NCBI RefSeq assembly: GCF_028640845.1 | Contig: NC_080540.1 | Span: forward strand, 52,186,561 to 52,250,560 | DNA: 64,000 nucleotides | From: Ahaetulla prasina | Taxonomy: Eukaryota > Chordata > Lepidosauria > Squamata > Colubridae | Direction of reading: 5' to 3' | In this document: positions 1-11,224 of the stretch, one piece after another | Position numbering within the stretch: position 1 is the stretch's first letter | How the letters are laid out: each line of letters begins with the position of its first letter | Program-made: the position numbers and the translations under genes | The notes under the pieces: generated by a model | The model's input: the letters and a program-made list of their open reading frames with translations, nothing else | Told to the model about the DNA's origin: nothing | Database searches by the model: none

Positions 1-232
1 TCTTGTTCTACCCTCAGGTGCTTTGGAGAATAGTTTGACTCCCTCTTCTTTGTGGCAACCCCTGAGATATTGGAACACTGCTATCATGTCTCCCCTAGTC
101 CTTCTTTTCATTAAGCTAGACATACCCAGTTCCTGCAACCGTTCTTCATATATTTTCGCCTCCAGTCCCCTAATCATCTTTGTTGCTCTTCTCTGCACTC
201 TTTCTAGAGTCTCAATATCTTTTTTACATTGT
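1..232 (-). mobile_element. CR1 LINE fragment (reverse transcriptase C-terminal region)
   Basis: This stretch closely matches the minus-strand CR1 at about 44173..44402 in the same window, covering the same part of the ORF2 C-terminus (reverse strand reads [21 protein letters not shown]). It is cut by the window edge, so the 3' end of the element lies outside. It ends abruptly near 232 at a string matching the CR1 before diverging, consistent with 5' truncation on insertion. No intact ORF remains. Confidence 0.85.
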
Positions 233-1349
233 GGCTTTACATTGTAGATTTTTCTCTTTCCTTCTTTCTAGCTGTCTGAGATTTGTGTTTCCATTTGACC
301 TCATTTCTCTACAGCTTCTTTCTATGAAACTTTATGGACATCCACTTTTTCTTTTTTTCCCTCCTATTATTTTCCAACAAATCTTTATTCATGCTCAAGA
401 ATCTTCTATGCATTTAATAGGAATAATCAATGCAAATAACATCCATCAGCATAGACAGAATAGTAATAACAATCAAGAAATATCTGCAATTACAGGAATT
501 AGAATAAAACATGTTGTTAACAGGTATTATACCAAATTCTCAACAGGAACAATTCACACTGAAGGACTTTGGTTAAGTCAGGCACTCTTGAACATAACTA
601 CTTTGACACTTTCATTACAGTGTAAATTAGGGGTCAACAACCTTCCTAGGCAATAAAATCCTTTCCTTCCCTGGTTCTATCTGCTGTTTTATATATTCAA
701 ATCCATGCTGTGCTCTAAAGTCTTTAGAAAACATTGCAGCTGGTTTTCTGTACAATGTAGAGAGGCAGCCTGCTGGTTTGTCATTATGTTCTCTCCTTCC
801 CTCCCTCTCCTTCTCTTCCTCTCTCTCTCCCCTCTTCTTACCCCCTCCCTCTTTTTTTGGCTGATTGAATTTTGCTTGCCTTAAGGGATGCAAACTCATT
901 GGCTACTTACAGTATTTATTATTTGCAAATAATCAATTAAAAAAACTGATCTCGCCATTAACAATAAACCTTTGTGTTTTCAACTTGAAAAGCACTAATA
1001 CAGTATTGCAAGGAAGATCATATAAAATTCAATTATTATTTAAAAAAAGAAAATCACAGCATTTGCCAAAATGCCCAAGAACCACACCTGGAGGATAGAG
1101 GACCACAAGAATAAGCTTGCCTATTGTCTCAAATACCTGGGGGTTGTCCTCCATTCTGTAGCAATAGGAAAACCCATGGGGACTGCATTGCTGAAAATGC
1201 CCAAAGGAGCTCATCTGCCATCCTTAAATCTTCAAAATAAGAAGTGGCCATTATATACCTGTAGCACTCAATTCATTCAAAGTCAAACAAATAGCCTGCT
1301 TCTTTATGTTACCCAGAAGGGCCCCTCCTTTATTTTGCCCCATTAGAAT
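233..1349. other. Intronic sequence, nothing assigned
   Basis: AT-rich sequence with a pyrimidine-rich patch at about 785..860. The short open frames here lack codon bias, conserved motifs or splice context. I see no recognisable element. Confidence 0.5.
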
Positions 1350-1531
1350 TTATTTGTATTTGTATTTATTTGTCAAGCATGTATTTTATGACAGATACAA
1401 ATGTAAACATAATTATAAATACATGAAAAGGATACAAATAAAAGAAAACATTAGAGGTGGGACAGTAGTCACACTGGTGTGCTTATGCATGCCCCTTACA
1501 GACCTCTTAGGAATGGGGTGAGGTCTACAAT
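1350..1531 (-). mobile_element. CR1-like (L3-type) LINE 3' end
   Basis: Near copy of the 3' end of the LINE at 48190..48350: both contain TTTATTTGTCAAGCATGTAT-type sequence, then GCTTATGCATGCCCCTTACAG and CCTCTTAGGAATGGGGTGAGG-like blocks. Oriented minus. It is a short 5'-truncated 3' UTR fragment with no coding content. Confidence 0.7.
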
Positions 1532-1836
1532 CCAATTTTCTAATATCACCCCTTTAAACCCTGAAATATATTTCCAATGCTTACATGAGACTCGAAATGA
1601 GCCTTATGAAAGTAGTAGCTAGAGTGTGGGTGACTATCCTCAGTTACTGGTTCAGACTATCATTTTTCCCCCTTGGTCATGCCTAATCAATTTTGAGCAA
1701 TGATTTCTAATCCATGTGGAAAAAGGTGGTGGCAACCAAAATTTCATTCTTGGACTCTAGAAGTCTAGGTCTTCTACTGGGCATGGGATAGATGAGACCA
1801 AAGCACTTATTAAACAGTGGGTAGAAGGCACAGAAA

Positions 1837-2189
1837 GGGACACAGTGGCTCAGTGGCTAAAGATGCTGAGCTTGTTGATCAAAAGGTTGGCAGTTTAGCG
1901 GTTCAAATCCCTAGTGCCGCGTAACGGGGTGAGCTCCCGTTACTTGTTCCAGCTTCTGCCAACCTAGCAGATTGAAAGCAGGTTAAAAATGCAAGTAGAA
2001 AAATAGGGACCACTTTTGGTGGGAAGGTAACAGCAGCATTCCATGTGTCTTTGGCACTTAGTCATGTCAGCACATGACCACGAAGACGTCTTCGGATAGT
2101 TCTGGCTCTTCGGCTTTGAAACGGAGATGAGCACTGCCCCCTTGAGTCAGGAACAACTAGCACATATGTGCAAGGGAAATATTTACCTT
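1837..2189 (+). mobile_element. Sauria-type SINE (tRNA head, BovB-like 3' end)
   Basis: The head reads GGGACACAGTGGCTCAGTGG and carries a B-box-like GTTCAAATCC at 1901..1910, so it derives from a tRNA. The body has the recurrent AGCTTCTGCCAACCTAGCAG and GAGACGTCTTCGGA-like blocks and the tail ends ATTTACCTT, resembling the BovB 3' end that would supply its retrotransposition machinery. Two further copies lie at 7053 and 52007. The head is a SINE promoter relic, not a functional tRNA gene. Confidence 0.88.
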
Positions 2190-2239
2190 CATCTTTAGCA
2201 GGCACAGAGAGCCATTTGGATCTAGCCAGGACCCCAATC

Positions 2240-2840
2240 TTCATCCAGTTAATCCAACTGATACTCTGCCTCCCCCATGGCATACTTAATTAAACTTGCA
2301 GTACCTAAACAACAGAGGGTCTTTACTCTGACAGGATGTCATACCCTCCCTTCAGCAATCCTTGAAGGCCAACACAGGGCAAAAATTACCCAGGGAGACA
2401 ATGCCCCTGTAACTCTGGACACACAGAAACAACAGAGTATGTGCTTCTCCAGTGCCTGTATTATAAAAAAGACATCTGTTCTAGTATCATTTCACTATTA
2501 CTGCACAAATACCTAGGGTACACAGAGCAATTCTACACCTCCCTGCTGCTTTCAGATATCAACCCTGATACAACATACAGCGTTGTCAGGTCCTGTGCCG
2601 CAGCTCTTAAAATTCATCAGATGATGACCTGTGCTATAAAATAGACTTAATGAGCATCTAATCTGCCAAATTAAAATGTTCTGTGATTTGATAGATACAG
2701 CCTTCCACATAGTAACCTTCATGTTCCTCTTACATTGATCTAATGCTCCTTATCCCGCCTTTTAGATTCTTTTAGACACTTTGGCATATATTCTATGTCA
2801 GGATTCCAAATAACACCCCCAACAGAAATAAAATAAATAA
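2240..2840 (+). mobile_element. Decayed LINE, C-terminal reverse-transcriptase/zinc-knuckle remnant
   Basis: Translation across two frames gives pieces typical of the C-terminus of a non-LTR retrotransposon: TLTGCHTLPSAILEGQHRA in one frame, then VLLQCLYYKKD and QFYTSLLLSD with VRSCAAALKIHQMM in another. These resemble the terminal Cys/His region of LINE reverse transcriptases. At least one frameshift separates them. The clade is uncertain; an R4-like LINE is possible. A TTGATTGATTGAT-tailed segment at 3640..3735 may be its displaced 3' end. Confidence 0.5.
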
Positions 2841-2841
2841 A

Positions 2842-3208
2842 GACGTGATAGCAGTGTTTCAATATCTCAGGGGTTGCCACAAAGAAGAGGGAGTCAAACT
2901 ATTCTCCAAAGCACCTGAGGGTAGAACAAGAAGCAATGAGTGGAAACTGATCAAGGAGAGAAGCAACCTAGAACTAAGGAGAAATTTCCTGACAGAACAA
3001 TTAATCAGTGGAACAACTTGCCTGCAGAAGTTGTAAATGCTCCAACACTGGAAGTTTTTAAGAAAATGTTGGATAGCCATTTGTCTGAAATGGTGTAGGG
3101 TTTCCTGCCTGGGCAGGGGGTTGGACTAGAAGACCTCCAAGGTCCTTTCCAACTCTGTTGTTGTTGTTGTTGTTGTGGTTGTTGTGGTTGTTGTTGTTGT
3201 TGTTGTTG

Positions 3209-3244
<36 letters not shown>
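2842..3244 (+). mobile_element. CR1 LINE 3' end with compound (GTT)n(ATT)n tail
   Basis: Plus-strand CR1 3' end: the ORF2 C-terminus reads [19 protein letters not shown] and is followed by the CR1 3' UTR signature GGACTAGAAGACCTCCAAGG. It runs directly into a TTG repeat and then an ATT repeat (about 3157..3244), which looks like expansion of the CR1 tail. The long poly-Leu, poly-Val and poly-Thr frames over the repeat are artefacts. Confidence 0.85.
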
Positions 3245-3245
<1 letters not shown>

Positions 3246-3735
3246 AACTTCAAGGCAGGCATTTTCCTCAAAGTCCCATGTTATTAGAGATGTTATATTG
3301 GCACATCTGGGAAAACCCGAATCGGAAAGTCCCTTGGGTTTTCCCCACCAAAAGTAAAGCCAAATCTCTGTCCCCTGCACCCACGTGTCCATCACATGGT
3401 CCAATCAAATTACTGCCCCAACTGGAGATATCTCCCAGTCACTCCTGTCCAGGTGCAGGCTGAACATTCTTGACTCCCAGAGAAGGTAATGTTGTTATGG
3501 CTATGTATCTCACTCCAACTACATCCAACCCCCTTCCCAGTTCCCGCAACATGCCCATCCACTAAGTGTGGCAGCCTTGAATATCCAAAGTAAAAAATGG
3601 CCTCCAGGGCTGACATTCTATTTTAACACATCTTCTAGCATTTTATAATTTTTTATACTTTGATACTTCGTAATGAACTGTATCCCACCCTCTTTATGCT
3701 GCTTTATGAACATAATAAAGATTTGATTGATTGAT
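3245..3735. other. Unassigned segment ending in a LINE-like tail
   Basis: About 3245..3610 is moderately GC-rich sequence I do not recognise. The last part (about 3640..3735) ends AATAAAGATTTGATTGATTG, the form of a LINE 3' end with a short tandem tail, possibly belonging to the decayed LINE at 2240..2840 with the CR1 inserted between. Confidence 0.3.
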
Positions 3736-4432
3736 ACCACTTGAAAAAGGCTAGCATTAGGACTGAGGAAAAATATTTGACTGAAAGGGAAAGCTCAGAA
3801 CAATCCCATAATTACAGTGTGGCATTCCAAGAAACAGTTCGGAAAAATAAAACAATGTCACGGAGTATAACATTCTCCTAGCATGCAGAGATCACCAGAA
3901 ATTGCTTTGGGCAACAGACCAAATCAGCATGGAAGGTATTGTTCAGGAGTCAGTTGCAACCAATAATTCCAAGTAATGACTGCTAATCAAACATAGGAAG
4001 AATGAGGTGACCTCTGTCTACTCCCTTGATTAAACAGTGAATTGGTCTGAAAGGCAACTGATTCTTTCTTCTTATTCTCTTTTTCAATGTTTTTCATAAT
4101 AAATTTTTTACAACTATATACTGCTTTATTTTGATTGCTATGGTTTAATCACATAACCCATGCCCTATACCTGTAAGCATCCAATTTCCACCCATGGGAG
4201 TCACTTCCTGATTAACTATTTGCCAAATAATTACATTCCCATCTGTGGCTTTTACCCACAGAATCCTTTATTAATGGGAATCAGACACATTTTTCTGCTG
4301 AAGTACAGATGGGTTATCATAGAAATGGAACAGCAAAGGCAAATCTACAGTAAAAAATGACAATCCTCTAGTCTATACAGAGTTGGGCAAATTAGAGTAA
4401 CTATATGATTGGATATGTGAACAAACATTTCA
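3736..4432. other. Intronic sequence, nothing assigned
   Basis: AT-rich, non-repetitive at the scale I can see, with no splice-bounded open frame and no recognisable element. Confidence 0.45.
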
Positions 4433-5462
4433 GAATAATAAAATAACATAGATGGAAGGAACTTTGGTGGTCTTCTAGTCCAATCCCTGCTCAAGCAGAA
4501 AACCCTATATATATTTCAGACAAATAGTTGTCTATAATCTCTTCTTTAAAAACCCAGTGTTGTAATACCCACAACTTCTGGAGGCAAGTCATTCCACTGA
4601 TTAATTGTGCTAACTGTTAGGAAATTCTTCTTAGTTCTCGGTTGCTTCTCTCTGATTAGGTTCAGGGGTGAAATTCAAGTGGATCCAATCGGCTCAGGCA
4701 AACCGGTAGGGACGATTTGAATCAGTTTGTTGAACTGGTAAAAATCACCCCTGGTTGGCCCCGCCCATGCCTGCCCACTTGGCCACTTGCTGCTCACTTT
4801 TTCTGCTCACTCGCTCAGCCCTTCTGGCCACTCGATATTCTACTGAATTCAATGTTAAATGTAGCAGAAAAAATCCAAACTTTTATCTCTCCATTCACAG
4901 CGGAGCTGCCGCAGCCTGTCCCTTTAAGGTACTTTGATCCATGGGAGGGAGGGGGCCAGGGGGAGACCATAAAAGAAGCAGCAGCTCTGCTGTGAATGGA
5001 GGGAGAGACTTGTCTCTGCCACAACATTCACTATGAGTCTTTCTTGTGCTCATACACATATTTTTTCCTACAGGGTTCTGTGATCGTGACTTGGTGGGGG
5101 GGGTCATGGGAGTGAGTGGGTGTGGCCATGAGTGACATAAAGTTGGCCACACCCACTCAGTCACAGGACCCCACCCATCCATCAAGCCACACCCACATAA
5201 CAGGTAGGGGAAAAAATTGAATGTCACCACTGATTAGGGTTCATGGTTCACTGATTAGGTTCCATGGTCCACCACTGATTAGGTTCCATGCTTCTTGTTC
5301 TACCTTCAGGTACTTTGGAGAATAGGTTGACCCACTCTTCATTGTGGCAGCCCCTGAGATATTGGAACATAGCTATCATCCCACCTCTAGTCCTTCTTTT
5401 CATTAGGCTAGACATATCAAATTATTGCAAAAGTTTTTCACATGCTTTAGCCTCCACTCCCC
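4433..5462 (-). mobile_element. CR1 LINE fragment split by a hAT element
   Basis: Two minus-strand CR1 pieces (about 4433..4662 and 5281..5462) are consecutive parts of one copy when compared with the CR1 at 43948..44345. They are separated by an inverted-repeat element at 4663..5232. Next to the insertion, the motif TGATTAGG(G)TTCATGG recurs three times at about 5231..5290, a local tandem expansion of the target. The 3' end lies on the left (GGAAGGAACTTTGGTGG near 4455). Confidence 0.85.
4663..5232. mobile_element. hAT-type non-autonomous DNA transposon nested in CR1
   Basis: The ends are imperfect inverted repeats: CAGGGGTGAAATTCAA at the left, and the reverse complement of the right end reads CAGTGGTGACATTCAA. 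It is flanked by attaggtt (4655..4662) and attagggtt (from 5233), an 8-bp target duplication with one extra G. These termini and the 8-bp duplication are typical of the hAT superfamily. No transposase frame is present, so it was mobilised in trans. Confidence 0.8.
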
Positions 5463-5860
5463 AATTTCATTGGATACAACAACATAGTTCAGGCTGGTTT
5501 CAACTCCGCATATAATGGTTTCAGTGGGGATATATTTGGGAGTGACTGCAAAGTTGAATCCTTTGGAAAGGACATCGGTTTCAGCTTTGGTGAGGATCCT
5601 ATCTGAGATGTTATGCACTGTTTGTTTCATGTGTGGCTGTGAGGGGGGAGGGGTTTGATAAATGAGTCTCTAACACGAGGAATGACACCAGAACCACACT
5701 CACGAGGTCCACACAGGATGTCACCACCGCACATCCACCCAGAAAGCAGACCCAAACCCACACTGATCATGAAGCACGACCAAGGACCAGAAGCCAGACC
5801 GCAGCTGCAACATTAGCTATTTCAAACCCCTCCAATCCATACATGCAGCAGACTGACACC
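5463..5860 (-). mobile_element. Penelope-like retroelement fragment
   Basis: The minus strand encodes a segment with LSKGFNFAVTPKYIP, a motif I associate with the N-terminal region of vertebrate Penelope-like element polyproteins, preceded by a KQTVHNISDRILTKAE-like stretch. The rest of the fragment up to 5860 is non-AT-rich sequence with no long frame. It abuts the CR1 copy on one side and an AT/AC microsatellite on the other. Too short to support function. Confidence 0.65.
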
Positions 5861-5869
5861 CACCATGAA

Positions 5870-5902
5870 GATATATATATACATATATATATATGTATAT
5901 AT

Positions 5903-5940
<38 letters not shown>

Positions 5941-5963
5941 ACACACACACATATATATATATA
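5870..5963. repeat. (AT)n(AC)n compound microsatellite
   Basis: Alternating TA dinucleotides, then a CA tract, then TA again. Open frames through it encode only Thr-His and Ile-Tyr runs. Confidence 0.95.
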
Positions 5964-5989
5964 TTTGGGGCTGCTCTTCTACCAATTCT

Positions 5990-6260
5990 TCTCACTTGTT
6001 TTACAACAATCCTTCTTTTCCTTCTCTCTTTCCCTTCCCTCCCTTCTTCCTTTTCTACTTTCTTCTTTCCTTCCTCTTTTCTACTTCCCCTTCCTATCCC
6101 CCACTCCTCACTTCTTCCCCCCTTTCTAACCTTTTCTCCTATTCTTTTTTCCCCTTCCTTCCTTCCTTCCTCTCCTTTTCCCTTTCTTCTGTTCCTGTCT
6201 CCCCTTCTCCCCTCCTATCTTACCTTCTATTCCTCTTTCCATTCTCTCTCCCTTGTTGTT
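5990..6260. repeat. Polypyrimidine tract
   Basis: About 270 bp almost entirely of C and T on the plus strand. A similar purine-rich stretch occurs in the 3' part of the L1-like element at 42282..42480 on the opposite strand, so this could be the reverse of an L1 3' UTR; that is inference. The open frame across it is Ser/Leu/Phe/Pro-rich and not a gene. Confidence 0.8.
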
Positions 6261-6504
6261 TTTATTTTCAATTCAATATTTTCCTTATTGGTATCCGAGC
6301 AGCCCCAATTTTCTATTCATATATACTTTCTTTTCAATTTCTTTTCCAATTAGCTGATTTCACATATATCATCATAATTGTACATTTATGTAATAACATT
6401 TTTTTCTTCTCCCCCCTTCCCCCTTTTCCATTTATACAGGTGTTATCTGAGTTTCTATTCCCTTTTTGTCTTCTCTCTCATTTACTTTTACTAAATCATA
6501 ACAT

Positions 6505-6587
6505 TTTTAAAGCCTTCGTGGACCCCCTGTGATGACATATGTCCCCCCGCCACAAGGTTCTGCCAACCACAGGTTGAGAATCACTGT
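6505..6587. mobile_element. Probable hAT (Charlie-like) terminal fragment
   Basis: The right end reads CCACAGGTTGAGAATCACTG. Its reverse complement, CAGTGATTCTCAACCTGTGG, closely resembles the terminal inverted repeat of Charlie/MER5-type hAT elements. The other end and the target duplication were not found. Confidence 0.4.
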
Positions 6588-6691
6588 ATTAGCGTATACA
6601 TAAGCTATGTCAGCTTTCAACTAGTTACTATAGTTTCTAAAGTTATCTTCTTCTCAGTGTTATCCTCTAACTTACACTAGAATGTGAAGAC

Positions 6692-6874
6692 ATGCAGTTC
6701 TTTGAAGAGAAAGTAAAACTGCACAAACATAAAGAATCAGATGTTTTCCTAGATGCTATGCATAAGAATAATATTATAGACTGGGAAATGGATTGGACAG
6801 GCAAAGCTCCAGCTGAGCTCAGGGAAAACATGCACAAATGGTGCCAAACTACTAGGGAATGTGCCCAGCTGTAA
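6692..6874 (+). other. Unrecognised 60-codon open frame, possible element or pseudogene remnant
   Basis: A 60-residue frame with unusually protein-like composition (MQFFEEKVKLHKHK at the start, WEMDWTGKAPAELRENMHKW in the middle, ending RECAQL). It is rich in charged residues, Trp and Met rather than in the Leu/Ile/Phe noise of surrounding frames. There is no clear splice context and I do not recognise the family. It may be a remnant of a transposon protein or a processed pseudogene. Confidence 0.3.
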
Positions 6875-7052
6875 TACACCAGGGGGCAAGAGAGGAAAGG
6901 AATAACATTTAATTAATTACCACTGTTTCTACTGTAGAACTTGCTCCAAAGTAATCACTGGGAAGTTCAAAGTCCTTTACTGCAAAGGAATCCTAATGCA
7001 ACCAAAATCTCAGTTCCATAGGTTTTTAGAGAGTCATACTATGCTTATAAAA

Positions 7053-7415
7053 GGGCTCAGAGGCTAAGATGCTGAGCTTGTTGATTGAAAGGTTGGCAGT
7101 TCAGCAGTTCAAATCCCTAGTGCCGCATAATGAGGTGAGCTCCCGTCACTTGTCCCAGCTTCTGCCAATCTAGCAGTTCAAAAGCACGTGAAAAATGCAA
7201 GTAGAAAAATTGGGGCCACCTTTGCTGGGAAGGTAACAGCGTTCCGTGCACCTTTGGCATTTAGTCATGCCAACCAGATGACCACAGAGACATCTTCGGA
7301 CAGCGCTGGTTCTTTAGCTTTGAAATGGAAATGAGCACCACCCCCTAAATTCAGGAATCGACTTTAGGGGTGGTGTATGTATATATGTGCTATGGGGGGG
7401 GGTTCTTTACTTATA
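7053..7415 (+). mobile_element. Sauria-type SINE
   Basis: Second plus-strand copy of the SINE at 1837: tRNA-like head with GATGCTGAGCTTGTTGATTG and GTTCAAATCCC, the AGCTTCTGCCAATCTAGCAG body block and a degraded BovB-like tail ending near GGTTCTTTACTT. The tail is disturbed by a G-run at about 7393..7401. Confidence 0.82.
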
Positions 7416-8869
7416 TCTTACTATGCTTATGCTAGTCCTTTAGAACTCCTTTCCTCTGTTGGAGACATTCTGCAACAAGATGGAACATTCATGATCATAG
7501 CTGACAAGTTAAGAGGTTTGGTAAAGTCTATTTTTAGATCAGAATCAACACATCAAGAAAAGCTATTCTGTCTTTTTCATCACTTCGATAATTATCATTT
7601 ACACCATTCTTAGCATTCAATTTAGTCTTCCAGTGGCTGCCTTAATTTTGGTATATTAAGGAAGCTTGATTTAACTGTCATAATAAAAGCAAGTCTTTGA
7701 GGTGATAAAATGCACTAGGGAACCACATTAAAAATGCACCAGAATTACAGTGACAACTTTAATAGAATAAAGTTCTTAATTAACTCATCTGTGCTAGACA
7801 TTTTTAGTTTCTTTGCCAATTTACACACTATGCTTCTGTTTAATTTTGTTTTAGAGCTGGGGGAATAAATACAGACAAACCAGCCAATCAATAGACAGAG
7901 GCACATTTAAAATAAAGTAACTCATATGAACAAATTCCAAAGGAATCTTAATTCTCATTCTGCACAAAAAAATTATATGAAAATAAATTATACTTGAAAT
8001 GCATATTATACTCATATTTATTATGAAACTGTAATAAAAACCCATATTTTGCTACAGTCATTGCAATGCAATTTTATCTCGTACATCTTCCCATGCTAGA
8101 AATATAGCACTGTTATGGCAAATTAAGAATAAACAGTTTTCCCTCCCTCTTTCATTTCATTGTTCAATATGTTTCCCCCCCCCCATCCTGTGTTTTAATC
8201 TTTCTAAATTCTTCAATTAGGAGTAATTAATCTAAATGATTTGGGCTATAATAAGTTAGGCTATGTGTAGCAATAATACTTGGTGTTTTTTTTTACAGAA
8301 TATAGAATAGTAGTTGATATGAACTGAATATTAATCTGAAGGGAATGTGGGTGCTAAAATGCAACTAGAAATTAATTTGTATCAAGAGAAGTCTTCATTT
8401 ATAAATGTTGAAAAATAACCATTTCCACTTTATTTTGTTTTGGTCAGACTTTGCTTTGTCGAAATCAGACTTTGGGAAGAATTGGTGGAAACTAGAATAG
8501 ATGAGAAAAGAACATCCAAAGTTCAGTAGAGGATTAGAATCCGGGGCCCTCTAAAGAACAATGAATATATTTGTCTTTGAGAAAAACAATTGAGAAAGGA
8601 TATGGCAGCCCTTTCTAAATACTTAAAAGCATACCACACAGAAGTCAAGGCCATTTGTCTTTTGTTCAGGGCATGGAATAATAGATTAAATTTTAGAAAG
8701 CCTAAAAGGTAGTTCAACCATAAAATCAATTCCCCAGAGAGGTGAGCGCCTCATTGGATAAATTGGGAACAAAGTCTGAAAGGTTTTCTGTTGTAGATTC
8801 TTTAATTTGGGTTCCTATGCTGAGTAGATATTGTTGGAAAAGAGCCAAGTTAGTCCATAGTAGCAAATA
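7416..8869. other. Intronic sequence, nothing assigned
   Basis: AT-rich sequence with short homopolymers (a C run near 8176..8185). Small open frames show no coding signal. I see no repeat family I can name. Confidence 0.45.
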
Positions 8870-9009
<140 letters not shown>

Positions 9010-9086
9010 ATTTCTTGCCTACACCTCCCATATTTTGCCAAGCAGGCTGGGAGCAAAAATGGACTCGCCCCACTCCCACCTCCATA

Positions 9087-9405
9087 AAAAAAAAAAGGCT
9101 CCGACGATCGCACATCACGGCTGTGATTGTCGGAGCCCTTTTTTACCTTTTAAAAGCATTTTTTAACTACCAGCCCAGGCGAATAGGTTGTAAAAAATGC
9201 TTTTTAAAGTTAAAAAAAGGCTCTGACAATCACGCGCCACAACTATGATCATCGGAACCTTTTTTTTACTTTTTAAAAGCATTTTTTTACAACCTATTTG
9301 GGCAATGGGTTGTAAAAAAATGATTTTAAAAGGTAAAAAAAGGCTCTGATGATCACAGCTGTGGCGTGCGATCGTCAGAGCTTTTTTCTTACCTTTTAAA
9401 AGCAG
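9087..9405. repeat. Serial hairpin block (alternating inverted repeats)
   Basis: Three copies of an A-run/GGCTC(C/T)GA(C/T)...TC(G/A)GAGCC/T-run palindrome lie at about 9087..9150, 9213..9270 and 9337..9395. Each is separated by a second palindrome built on TTTTAAAAGCATTTTTT and GGTTGTAAAAAATGCTTTTT. The whole block can fold on itself at two scales. It probably belongs to a non-autonomous DNA element; a hAT-like edge (GGAGCATTTCACTCCT) follows near 9516..9531. Confidence 0.75.
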
Positions 9406-10809
9406 AAAGTAATGACACCCAGGCGGGTGGATTGAACCTCACACCGCCATCGCTACCCGTTCTCTGAACCACCTGCCACAATCACTACCGGATCACCAGA
9501 TCTGGTCCAAACTGGGAGCATTTCACTCCTACTCCACACGCTGTCAGTCTACTTCTATTTGCAGGTCTTTATATTTTGTGATTTTTTCTTCAGCTCTTTC
9601 TTTTTTATTCTGCTGTCTCTAGTTTCTTCAGTGCCCCAATAATTGTTGGCACATTGGGTGCCATATAAAAAAAATATTGGGTGGCACTTAGAAAATCAAT
9701 GTATGTATATATTTATATGACTGCCTAACTCAAACTATATGATTCTGGGCAGTATACAATATGTGGAGGTTCCATGTGTGTGTACTTCTTCATTGACTGC
9801 AGTAAAATGTTATTCACTACTCAGAAAAAGTTTGTATATGAATCAAATCAGTTATACCACTTAACTGTAATAAAATCATATATAGAAGGAAAAGGCAAGA
9901 GATGTGATCCTTAATGGATACAGATAAGAGAAACCAGATTGCTGTCCTTTTTTTAGGCTGTGAAAGAATTGTATGAAAGGAGTCATATATGGATACAATA
10001 AACTCTAATATTTATTGAATTAAATTATAATATCTAGTAGTATAGAATCTTGATAGTATGAAGGAATGCAGGGTTGTCATTGTAAGGTCATCCCATTTTT
10101 TTTTATTAAAGATGTTCCCATGTGGAGGTCATACTATGATTTATAATTTTTAAAATCTTTCCTATGTAATATAACAAACCATATATAATCTGTAACCTTG
10201 AAGCTTTTCTACAGTTGTTTGGTGGATATACCCCAGTGTTCACTGTTTTCTGTGCATTTCAGCAAAATATACTTGGTTGCCTCAATCTCCAATCTTTTTG
10301 ATTCCTAATTTAAAAGAAGCAATTTTCTCACAACAAATACTATAAATTGAGTTCATCATTTTATGAGAAAAGAGGCCAGGTTTCCTTTTTTTCTTCTTTT
10401 ATCAATCATATTCCAGTGAATACAACTGCCTATGTTACTAACTTAATACAGAACATAGAAAATACAGCAATAACAAAGTAATGGACCTCTTAGAATGCTA
10501 TAGCACATTAAGTTTACTTCAGCAGATGACAAAAGATTTGAGGAGGATAAATTAATTGTGCATCAGCAATACACTTAAAAACGCCTAGAAAAGAAAGTCA
10601 TGGTAAACTTGTCTCCATCCTATCTTATATCTTTGGTGTACATAGCTTAAGTCAGGTACTCTTGACTATATAGTAACTAACTTGACAGTTACATTATGGT
10701 GTAAATTAGGGTCAGACAATGGGCTCAATTTTGTGTGATGGTGTGGGCATGAAAAATATAAAAACAGAAGGAAAAAATTCAGTAGTTTCTGTGGAGATTT
10801 ATTTTAGGA
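9406..10809. other. Intronic sequence, mostly unassigned
   Basis: The first 130 bp (to about 9540) look like the outer part of the hairpin element, with GTCCAAACTGGGAGCATTTC resembling the end of the small hAT elements seen elsewhere here. The remainder is AT-rich sequence in which I recognise nothing. Confidence 0.4.
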
Positions 10810-11224
10810 ATCCAGATTAAAGCTTCCTTGACAAATGGTTGTCCAACCTAGGCTTGAAGGGGAACTTATCATCTCACTTGTTGATTGGTACCCTGCCAAA
10901 CTCTTCTACTATTGGAAGTGCTCCTGTAGCATTTATTTGGAATTTGACTCCCCTTAGTCCATATCATGTACTCTTATGTTAGAGGATTTATTCAGTGACT
11001 CCTTCCTGAGGAGATCTAATATCTCCATTCCATAGTCAGTTAATCTCAAGGTAGAATACACCAATTTCCTGAAACATTCCCACCCAATTCCTAATCTCCT
11101 CATTATTCTCATCAGCTTTCTTTATACCTCTTTCCAGGTTCTCTGAATCTTTTAAAAATGTAGTGCCCCAAACTGTGGCTGAGTTCTTCAGGTGAATTCT
11201 GACCAATACAAATTACATCTGAAC
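10810..11224 (-). mobile_element. Old, degraded CR1 fragment
   Basis: Diffuse similarity to the CR1 minus strand: phrases such as AAATGGTTGTCCAACCTAGG and CTTTATACCTCTTTCCAGG parallel the better-preserved copies at 44030..44440 and 35560..35931. Many indels and substitutions suggest an older insertion. Confidence 0.55.

Noticed and set aside
1837..1915. tRNA gene at the SINE head
   Set aside because: The A/B-box-like parts belong to a Sauria SINE; the cloverleaf is not maintained and a SINE body follows.
3126..3463. Frames of poly-Leu, poly-Val/Ile and poly-Thr
   Set aside because: Products of the (GTT)n(ATT)n tail of a CR1.
5843..6532. 229-codon open frame through the AC/AT microsatellite and polypyrimidine tract
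   Set aside because: Composition is fully explained by the repeats; no motif or splice context.
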